From assembly GCA_030428405.1 (NCBI GenBank), contig JAUIEH010000065.1, positions 1 to 9,860 of the forward strand: a DNA stretch of 9,860 nt, read 5' to 3'. The position numbers were made by a program, and so were the translations under genes. Numbering within the stretch: position 1 is the first letter of the stretch; each line of letters starts with the position of its first letter. The notes beneath the pieces were generated by a model. It was not told where the DNA came from. It made no database searches and saw only the letters and a program-made list of their open reading frames with translations. Source of the DNA: Alphaproteobacteria bacterium (GTDB lineage Bacteria; Pseudomonadota; Alphaproteobacteria; Caulobacterales; Maricaulaceae). Positions 1 to 5,011 of this stretch are shown in pieces.

Positions 1-36
1 CGTATATCTGCGCGCGTCAGGAACGTTCTGAGCGCT

Positions 37-90
37 CAAAAAGATTACGGCCCTCTCAGAGCGCAGCTTTCGCCGCATTCAAAGAGGGCC
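37..90 (-). terminator. Possible terminator after the VirD4-like gene
   Basis: An 8-bp perfect inverted repeat (GGCCCTCT at 49-56 with AGAGGGCC at 83-90) encloses a 26-base loop. Read on the minus strand it is followed, seven bases after the stem, by a run of five T (plus-strand A at 38-42). It begins about 40 bases beyond the VirD4-like stop codon, where a terminator is expected. The long loop and the gap before the T-run make it an imperfect intrinsic terminator, so this is a candidate only. No gene is visible in 1-130. Confidence 0.4.
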
Positions 91-130
91 GCTCCCACCA
101 TTATTCCTGCGCCGCGAAGCGCGTTGTGCT

Positions 131-1492
131 TTAAGCGCCGGCGCCCGGCGTCGGCGGCGTACGCGGTTTTTCAAGCCGCGCGAACATCGGGTTTTCGTCG
201 TAACGGTCGACGAAAGGCTTGTCGCTCAGATAGTCCGGCAAACCACAGATCCGCGCCTTCTGCCGCGCCAGCGCCACGACCTGACGGTCGGCGGGCAGAG
301 CCCTCAGCGCAAACGCATCGACATCACCGAGAAGGTCTGCGATCTCGCGCGCCATGACGTGATTGGGCACGCCGAAAGTCTGGAACACGCCGGCATTATT
401 GATGATGGTCTGCCAGTCATCCGGATACAGACGGCGAAGCTGCGAGAGGTCCTGGAAGAAGGCCCAGACGCGCAGGCCGTAACCGCGCAAGAGCGTCATC
501 GCGACGCGAAGCTGCTCGAGCTGGCCGAGCTGAGCGCACTCATCGACCACGAACAGCGTATCACGCTCGGGACGCTCGGTGCGGTTCATCACCGTCTGCA
601 TCAAAGCGCCGATCCAGAGCCGCAAGAGCGCGCCGTGCGAGGTCAGCTTGTCGGGCGGCAGGACGAGATAGATCGTCATCGGCTCGCCATTGGCGACCGC
701 GTCCAGATCAATCGTCGTGCGCGTCAGCGTGCGCCGGGCGGGTGCGGAGTTGACCACTTCGGTGAAGCTCTGCGCCGTCGCCAGAACGCCCGAGCGGGTC
801 TGCTCGACCAGCTGCAGGAAGGCGGCGATCTCAGTGCGCGCGATGCCGTCCAGTTCGGGCGTGTCATCGAGGACGCGCGCGAGATTGTAGACGACGTCGT
901 CATTCTTCAGGAGTTCGCGGACGCGGCCGAAATGGCGATCCTCATCCGGCTCATGCTCAGCGACATAAGCGATCACGCCGGCGAGAACCGAGCGGCCCCA
1001 GATATCCCAGAACGGCTCTTTCAGGCTGACGGCTCCGCCCGACAGCATCAGCGCGAGCGACTGGCTTTCGCTTTCCAGCTCGACGCCAGGGCGATTGAGC
1101 ACGTCGAGCGGATTAAGCTCGTCGGTCTCCTCCTCAACGATCCCGAACGGGTCGATGACGTGGACGACCTGGCCCATTTCGCGACGCGCGCGCGCCGTGA
1201 CGCGATAGTTCTCGCCCTTCGGGTCGACGACGATGGCCGGCCCCTCATAGCGCAGCAAATTCGGGATGATGGCGCCGCGGCCCTTGCCCGCGCCGGTCGG
1301 CGCAATGGTCACGAGGTGACCGTCGCCCGCCAGCGTCACGGCGTCATGCTCCTCGCTCGCAGCAGCCTGCTCTTCCAGAATGGACGGCTCGGCGAACCCC
1401 ACCGTGCGGGGGCCATCCGGCTCAACCGCCCATCCCAGTAATATGTCCGGGGCGCCCTTCAAGCGCGAGCGTCTACGACGTTCTCCAGCCAT
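131..1492 (-). CDS. VirD4/TraG-like DNA-transfer ATPase lacking membrane segments
   Basis: A predicted P-loop ATPase of the type IV coupling protein family (VirD4/TraG/TraD), which in conjugation feeds relaxase-bound DNA into a type IV secretion channel. Numbered from the start chosen here (453 residues), it shows a Walker A motif GAGKG at 67-71, the family's DPKGE at 90-94, a Walker B FVVDE at 314-318, and the downstream FFQDLSQL segment at about 345-352. Canonical coupling proteins are usually 550-700 residues with two N-terminal transmembrane helices. Here Walker A comes almost at once and no hydrophobic helix precedes it, so the protein appears soluble or peripheral. The start at 1492 is preferred because GAGGAGG (1500-1506) lies seven bases before it; an in-frame ATG at 1513 lies upstream of that site and has no Shine-Dalgarno of its own. 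The first codons look unlike the rest of the gene, so a frameshifted N-terminus is possible. No relaxase, VirB genes or other mobility genes are present. The family call is firm; the cellular role is unknown. Confidence 0.85.
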   Translation of the reverse strand: MAGERRRRSRLKGAPDILLGWAVEPDGPRTVGFAEPSILEEQAAASEEHDAVTLAGDGHLVTIAPTGAGKGRGAIIPNLLRYEGPAIVVDPKGENYRVTARARREMGQVVHVIDPFGIVEEETDELNPLDVLNRPGVELESESQSLALMLSGGAVSLKEPFWDIWGRSVLAGVIAYVAEHEPDEDRHFGRVRELLKNDDVVYNLARVLDDTPELDGIARTEIAAFLQLVEQTRSGVLATAQSFTEVVNSAPARRTLTRTTIDLDAVANGEPMTIYLVLPPDKLTSHGALLRLWIGALMQTVMNRTERPERDTLFVVDECAQLGQLEQLRVAMTLLRGYGLRVWAFFQDLSQLRRLYPDDWQTIINNAGVFQTFGVPNHVMAREIADLLGDVDAFALRALPADRQVVALARQKARICGLPDYLSDKPFVDRYDENPMFARLEKPRTPPTPGAGA

Positions 1493-1527
1493 TTCAGCGC
1501 CTCCTCGACCCATTTGCGATTCACCAT
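1459..1527 (-). other. 22-codon out-of-frame ORF over the start of the VirD4-like gene
   Basis: An ATG at 1527 opens a 22-codon frame ending in TGA at 1459-1461. It overlaps the first 34 bases of the VirD4-like gene in a different frame. The peptide begins MVNRKW and has Trp, Val, Ala, Leu and Val spaced as in an amphipathic helix (W6, A10/L11, L14, V17/V18). Sixteen of its 22 codons end in G or C, as expected for a real gene in this genome. No good Shine-Dalgarno precedes 1527. It could be the true N-terminus of the VirD4-like protein, separated by a frameshift, a short upstream peptide, or chance. Confidence 0.3.
1500..1506 (-). promoter_or_regulatory. Strong Shine-Dalgarno deciding the VirD4-like start
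   Basis: On the minus strand GAGGAGG stands seven bases before the ATG at 1492. It lies inside the coding region if translation instead starts at the in-frame ATG at 1513, so it favours the shorter protein. The same bases read GTC GAG GAG GCG in another frame that also looks coding-like, so the match could be coincidental. Confidence 0.6.
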
Positions 1528-1581
1528 AATCAGAACAAATGGGAAACCCACGAGCCCTTTCTGGGGCTAAAACGTGGCGAG

Positions 1582-1613
1582 GGTCAAGGGGGCGTTAATT
1601 TCCCGTTAACCAT
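1582..1613 (-). promoter_or_regulatory. CtrA-type binding box and candidate promoter
   Basis: Positions 1595-1610 read TTAATTTCCCGTTAAC, an exact match to the CtrA consensus TTAA-N7-TTAAC. The minus strand also matches, because the box is nearly symmetrical. The right half continues as TTAACCAT (1606-1613), the second motif reported for CtrA in Caulobacter. On the minus strand a TTGACC (-35-like, 1582-1587) follows seven bases further on; the hexamer 17 bases beyond it (CCAGAA) is a poor -10. gshA ends at 1700, also on the minus strand, so the only visible target is the VirD4-like gene, whose start lies about 90 bases downstream. CtrA is the alphaproteobacterial cell-cycle response regulator. 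The sequence match is direct; binding and regulation are inferred. Confidence 0.6.
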
Positions 1614-1699
1614 GTTTTGTAGTAAATTTTCGCTTTACGCGCGCAGCGAATCGGGGCTGGCGATAAGATGCCGCGCCAAGCCCGGCAAACGGCGCCCCG

Positions 1700-3070
1700 T
1701 CAATATGCGCAGGCGGCGTAGAGCTTTTGCGGGTCTCGCTGCCAAGCGCCGCGCCACTGCGCCAGCACACGCTCGGCGGGCGTAACGCCGGAACTGACAA
1801 TTTCTTCCAGCTCCTGCAAAAAAATGACCTCAGACTCAGCATGACCGTTAACGCGGCCGCGCCGGTTCAGTCCCGCGCGGATGATCGGCATCACCTCGCG
1901 CCCAATATCCTGCAAGCTTCGCCCGCGAATCGGCGCGCGCAGGCCCAGCTTCGGCGCCGTGAGACGCAGGCTCTCACGCTCTTCAGGCGTCCAGTCCTTG
2001 ACCAGCTCCCACGCCGCATCGAGGGCGTCGGCGTCATACATGAGCCCGACCCAGAACGCCGGCAGCGCGCAGATGCGCGCCCAAGGACCGCCGTCAGCGC
2101 CTCGGGTTTCAAGGAAGCGCTTGATCCGCGCTTCAGGAAACAGTGTCGAGAGGTGGTCTTCCCAGTCGCCAAGCGTCGGGCGCAGATCCTCATGTCCCTC
2201 CACACGCCCTTCCAAGAGCCGGGAGAAAGGTTGGCCCGCGACGTCGAGAAATTGTCCGTCGCGGCGCAGAAAATACATCGGCGCATCGACGGCCCAATCG
2301 ACATAACGCTCGATGCCGAAGCCGTCCTCGAACACGAAGGGCAACATGCCGGTGCGGTCGGGATCGGTGTCCGACCAGATATGCGCGCGATAGCTCAGCC
2401 AGCCGGTGTCTCGGCCGTCGAGCAAAGGCGAGTTTGCGAACAGGGCTGTCGCCAGAGGCTGCAGCGCGATGGCGGCGCGCAGCTTTTTGACCATGTCGAC
2501 TTCGGATGAGAAATCGAGATTCACCTGGATCGTGCAGGTGCGGAACATCATCTCGCGGCCGAGCCGGCCGACCTTGGGCATATAGCGCGACATGATCTGA
2601 TAGCGGGCCTTAGGCACGCGCGGCATATCTTCGAGCGCCCAGGCCGGCGCCGATCCCAGCCCGAAAAAGCCCGCGCCGATCTTTTCGGCGATCGCTTGCA
2701 CCTCTTCGAGATGGCGGCCGGTCTCCGCGCAAGTCTGATGGAGATGCTCCAGGGGCGCGCCGGAAAGCTCGAACTGCCCGCCTGGCTCAAGCGCAATCGA
2801 AGCGCCGTTGCGGCGAAGACCGACCGGCTTGTCGTTCTCGAGCATCGGCTCCCAGCCGAACTCAGCCGCCATGCCTTCGAGTACTTTTCTGACGCTGGGC
2901 CCTTCGTCCTCATAAGGAAGCGGCGCGCCGTCCGAGAGCCTGAAGCCGAATTTCTCGTGCTCCGTTCCGATGCGCCACTGATCGGCCGGCTTGCAGCCGT
3001 CCTCAATCCAGCGCGCCAGATCGGCGCGCGATTCAACAGGTGTCGGATCGCTGAGGCCGGCGGAGGACAT
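1700..3070 (-). CDS. gshA: Glutamate-cysteine ligase, plant/alphaproteobacterial type
   Basis: Catalyses the ATP-dependent joining of L-glutamate and L-cysteine to gamma-glutamylcysteine, the first and usually rate-limiting step of glutathione synthesis, in the cytoplasm (EC 6.3.2.2). The 456-residue protein has the length and motifs of the plant-type family: GTEHEKFGF at 35-43, EPGGQFELSG at 95-104, the TCTIQVNLDF strand at 178-187, and a C-terminal block at about 293-326 (HEDLRPTLGDWEDHLSTLFP, then LETRGAD). It is not the E. coli-type GshA, which has a different sequence. The start at 3070 is supported by GAGGAG eight bases upstream, and the C-terminus ends in a natural stop. Its upstream region (3071-3180) can fold into strong GC hairpins. 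It shares an intergenic region with divergent ubiA; the second-step enzyme gshB is not in the window. Confident. Confidence 0.95.
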   Translation of the reverse strand: MSSAGLSDPTPVESRADLARWIEDGCKPADQWRIGTEHEKFGFRLSDGAPLPYEDEGPSVRKVLEGMAAEFGWEPMLENDKPVGLRRNGASIALEPGGQFELSGAPLEHLHQTCAETGRHLEEVQAIAEKIGAGFFGLGSAPAWALEDMPRVPKARYQIMSRYMPKVGRLGREMMFRTCTIQVNLDFSSEVDMVKKLRAAIALQPLATALFANSPLLDGRDTGWLSYRAHIWSDTDPDRTGMLPFVFEDGFGIERYVDWAVDAPMYFLRRDGQFLDVAGQPFSRLLEGRVEGHEDLRPTLGDWEDHLSTLFPEARIKRFLETRGADGGPWARICALPAFWVGLMYDADALDAAWELVKDWTPEERESLRLTAPKLGLRAPIRGRSLQDIGREVMPIIRAGLNRRGRVNGHAESEVIFLQELEEIVSSGVTPAERVLAQWRGAWQRDPQKLYAACAY

Positions 3071-3121
3071 AAGGCGGGCTCCTCAATACGCGCCGCCGGA
3101 GAGGCGGGTTCGCGACGGTTA

Positions 3122-3157
3122 GGTCGCCTCGCCCGGCGAGACAAGCCCCGGGCGACC
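3122..3157 (-). promoter_or_regulatory. Alternative hairpins in the gshA upstream region
   Basis: Two perfect stems compete for the same bases. One pairs TCGCCCGG (3129-3136) with CCGGGCGA (3148-3155), 8 bp with an 11-base loop. The other pairs GGTCGCC (3122-3128) with GGCGACC (3151-3157), 7 bp, and can enclose the small CTCGCC/GGCGAG repeat at 3128-3140. They lie 50-90 bases before the gshA start and could be in its 5' leader, but no transcription start can be placed. The function is unknown; GC-rich DNA yields such stems by chance fairly often. Confidence 0.3.
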
Positions 3158-3183
3158 AGCCGCCGGTGCGAACCTGACGTATG

Positions 3184-3201
3184 GTCTCGTCCCAACGAGA
3201 C
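3184..3201. repeat. Short perfect inverted repeat between gshA and ubiA
   Basis: GTCTCGT (3184-3190) and ACGAGAC (3195-3201) are perfect inverted copies around a 4-base centre CCCA. The repeat sits between the divergent gshA and ubiA starts, where an operator would be expected. No T-run follows on either strand, so it is not an intrinsic terminator. It argues mildly against starting ubiA at the ATG at 3181, which would place it inside the gene. Confidence 0.3.
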
Positions 3202-3267
3202 AAGAAGCGCGCGAGCGCGTCCGAACGCAAATTGACCCCATCGCCGCCGCCCGCCATCGTGCCGGCC

Positions 3268-4254
3268 ATGTCGCACGCGCCTGATCGTCCGGTCCAAGAC
3301 ACTGTTGAGCGAAGCTGGGTCGCACGCGCGCCCGAAGCGCTGCGCCCTTTCCTGCGCCTTGCGCGCTATGACCGGCCGGCAGGTTTCTGGCTGCTCGCGA
3401 TACCCTGCTGGGCAGGTCTGACGCTCGCCAATCTCAACGGCGCGTGGTCGCAAGCTGAGTTCGCCTACATCTTTCTGCTTGGCCTCGGCGCCGTCGCGAT
3501 GCGAGGCGCGGGCTGCACTTATAACGACATCGTCGATCGCGAACTCGACGCCCAGGTCGCGCGAACCGCACAGCGGCCGCTTCCGGCTGGCACGGTCAGC
3601 CTGCGCAACGCTTGGCTGTTCTTGTTCGCGCAATGCGGCGTCGGCCTCGGCGTCTTGCTGTCGCTGCCGCGGCCGGCGCAACTCGTCGCTCTGCTCGCCA
3701 TTCCGCTGGTCGCCGCCTACCCCTTCATGAAACGCATCACCTGGTTTCCGCAGGCTTGGCTCGGCCTCACCTTCAACTGGGGCGCGCTGGTCGGATACGC
3801 CGCCGCGGCGCACGCGCTTCACTTCAACGCCTATTTCCTGTTTGCAGGCCTCGCCGTCTGGACGTTCGGCTATGACACGATCTACGCGCTTCAGGATGTC
3901 GAGGACGATGCGTTGATCGGCGTGAAGTCGACCGCACGCTTTTTTGGCCGGGCTTCGCGAATTGCGATCGCGGTCTCATATGCGCTCTGCATTGGACTGG
4001 TCGGCTATGCGTGCTTCCTCAGCGTGATCTTCGCCTACGCCATCAGCGGGCCGATCGTCGGCAGGGCCGCCGTGTTCGCCGCGCTCATCGCGATCGCAGC
4101 GTTCGCCGCCTTGCTCAGCGTTCAGGTCATACGGCTGAAACCGTCCGAGTCCGCATCAAGTCTGTTCTGGTTCAAGTTTAACCGCGAGGCGGGCCTGGCC
4201 TTCGTGCTGACGCTCGGCCTCGCTCCGGTGCTGGTTCAGATGGCCATCGCGTGA
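3268..4254 (+). CDS. ubiA: 4-hydroxybenzoate polyprenyltransferase
   Basis: Integral membrane prenyltransferase that attaches the polyprenyl tail to 4-hydroxybenzoate, the first membrane step of ubiquinone synthesis. Numbered from the chosen start (328 residues), the first Mg-diphosphate motif is NDIVDRELD at 86-94, followed by the RTAQRPLPAG stretch. The second aspartate-rich motif is YDTIYALQDVEDD at 202-214. Several hydrophobic helices span the rest, beginning with the WLLAIPCWAGL segment after the conserved RLARYDRPAG. The frame stays open upstream to an ATG at 3181, but that extension (Arg, Lys, Ser and Pro rich) is unlike the family, so the MSHAP start at 3268 is preferred. Neither start has a clear Shine-Dalgarno; a TTGACC at 3232-3237 could be a -35 with little or no leader. 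In many alphaproteobacteria ubiA lies near gshA, as here. Its product feeds the ubiquinone pool used by the cytochrome bd oxidase at the right end. Identity is confident, the start less so. Confidence 0.93.
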   Translation: MSHAPDRPVQDTVERSWVARAPEALRPFLRLARYDRPAGFWLLAIPCWAGLTLANLNGAWSQAEFAYIFLLGLGAVAMRGAGCTYNDIVDRELDAQVARTAQRPLPAGTVSLRNAWLFLFAQCGVGLGVLLSLPRPAQLVALLAIPLVAAYPFMKRITWFPQAWLGLTFNWGALVGYAAAAHALHFNAYFLFAGLAVWTFGYDTIYALQDVEDDALIGVKSTARFFGRASRIAIAVSYALCIGLVGYACFLSVIFAYAISGPIVGRAAVFAALIAIAAFAALLSVQVIRLKPSESASSLFWFKFNREAGLAFVLTLGLAPVLVQMAIA

Positions 4255-4283
4255 GTGTGAGCGGACGTGATTCCAGCTCACGC
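4255..4283 (+). other. Hairpin immediately after ubiA
   Basis: GTGAGC (4257-4262) pairs with GCTCAC (4276-4281) around a 13-base loop; a T-G wobble and a G-C pair extend the stem outward to 4255 and 4283. It begins directly after the ubiA stop and lies before msrB. No T-run follows, so any role as a terminator or in 3'-end stability is uncertain. Confidence 0.25.
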
Positions 4284-4335
4284 CTCCGCCGGCCTAAGTT
4301 AGGGCCCAGTCATCACACAGGAGCGTGACCTCGCC

Positions 4336-4887
4336 ATGAATCGCCGAGTGCTTTTGACAGGCGGCCTCGCCCTCGCCAGCTTTGGCGGCTGGTTCGCGTA
4401 CCGGACCTTCCGGCCACTGCCTTCCGACGTCGCGAATGCGCAGCGCGCCGAGCCCCTGCCGGACGCCGACACGACCGACTGGGCCGCGCTGAGCAATGAG
4501 GAATGGCGCGAGCGTCTGACGCCCGTGCAATATCGCGTCATGCGCGAAGAAGGCACGGAGCGCGCCTTCACGAGCCCGCTCGCCGACGAGCATCGCGATG
4601 GCGTCTATCACTGCGCCGGCTGTGACCTCGACCTATTCAGCTCTGAGGCAAAGTTCGACTCCGGCACCGGCTGGCCCAGCTTCTGGGAGCCGATCGCGGA
4701 AAACCGTTTCGGCTTCAATACGGATTATCGGCTCTGGTATCCGCGCCTGGAATATCACTGCTCGCGCTGCGGCGGCCACCATGGCCACGTCTTCGAAGAC
4801 GGCCCGCCGCCGACCGGCTTGCGCTATTGCAATAACGGCGTCGCTCTGGCCTTTCGTCCGTCAACGGCGCAAGACGAACCGGCCTGA
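4336..4887 (+). CDS. msrB: Peptide methionine-(R)-S-oxide reductase with membrane anchor
   Basis: Reduces the R-epimer of methionine sulfoxide in oxidised proteins back to methionine. The MsrB domain spans about residues 53-175 of 183. Four zinc-binding cysteines form two CxxC pairs (93/96 and 142/145). Other family blocks are SGTGWPSFWEP (109-119), GGHHGHVFEDGP (146-157) and RYCNNGVAL (163-171), with catalytic Cys165. The recycling cysteine of E. coli MsrB (Cys63, in the SGCGWPSF context) is Thr111 here, so the catalytic sulfenate must be recycled another way. Unlike cytoplasmic MsrB, the protein starts with a twin arginine (MNRR) and a hydrophobic stretch to about residue 22. This is a signal anchor or Tat-like signal that would place the enzyme at the periplasmic face; no lipobox is evident. 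An AGGAG lies 12 bases before the ATG, a rather long spacing. It follows ubiA after 81 bases. Confidence 0.93.
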   Translation: MNRRVLLTGGLALASFGGWFAYRTFRPLPSDVANAQRAEPLPDADTTDWAALSNEEWRERLTPVQYRVMREEGTERAFTSPLADEHRDGVYHCAGCDLDLFSSEAKFDSGTGWPSFWEPIAENRFGFNTDYRLWYPRLEYHCSRCGGHHGHVFEDGPPPTGLRYCNNGVALAFRPSTAQDEPA

Positions 4888-4890
4888 TTT

Positions 4891-4910
4891 CTCTCAGTCG
4901 ACCCTGAGAG
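4891..4910 (+). other. Perfect hairpin just after msrB
   Basis: CTCTCAG (4891-4897) and CTGAGAG (4904-4910) form a perfect 7-bp stem with a 6-base loop, three bases after the msrB stop codon. The position suits an msrB 3' end, but no T-run follows, so it is not a classical intrinsic terminator. Confidence 0.35.
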
Positions 4911-4933
4911 GCAGGCTGAAGCTGCGGCAAATC

Positions 4934-4978
4934 TGCACCTGAGGAGTGCAATTTCCCGGACGCCCGCTAGGATTGCAC
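4934..4978 (+). promoter_or_regulatory. Nested inverted repeats upstream of the S9 peptidase
   Basis: GTGCAAT (4946-4952) and ATTGCAC (4972-4978) are perfect 7-base inverted copies around 19 bases. A further TGCAC at 4934-4938 forms a second inverted pair with the GTGCA at 4946-4950. Three copies of the same 5-base word within 45 bases, in the 124-base gap before the peptidase gene, suggest an operator or a leader structure. The regulator is unknown and chance is not excluded. Confidence 0.3.
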
Positions 4979-5011
4979 CGGAAATCCGGCGCCATCCAGG
5001 GGGAAGCCGCG

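Noticed and set aside
359..1441. Long plus-strand open frame (360 codons) opposite the VirD4-like gene
   Set aside because: It is the antisense shadow of a gene with clear ATPase motifs; its translation is Arg/Asp/His-rich with no recognisable domain.
3181..3267. ATG at 3181 as the ubiA start
   Set aside because: The extra 29 residues are unlike UbiA N-termini, no Shine-Dalgarno precedes it, and it would put the inverted repeat at 3184-3201 inside the gene.
2548..3822. Minus-strand open frame of 424 codons spanning the gshA 5' end and opposite ubiA
   Set aside because: It overlaps two well-supported genes in other frames, is Arg/Ser-rich, and has no family resemblance; such long shadows are common at this GC content.
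4946..5011. GTG start giving a 704-residue S9 peptidase
   Set aside because: It would place 22 extra residues before a normal signal peptide, and GAGGA touches the GTG without a spacer; the ATG at 5012 has a well-spaced Shine-Dalgarno.
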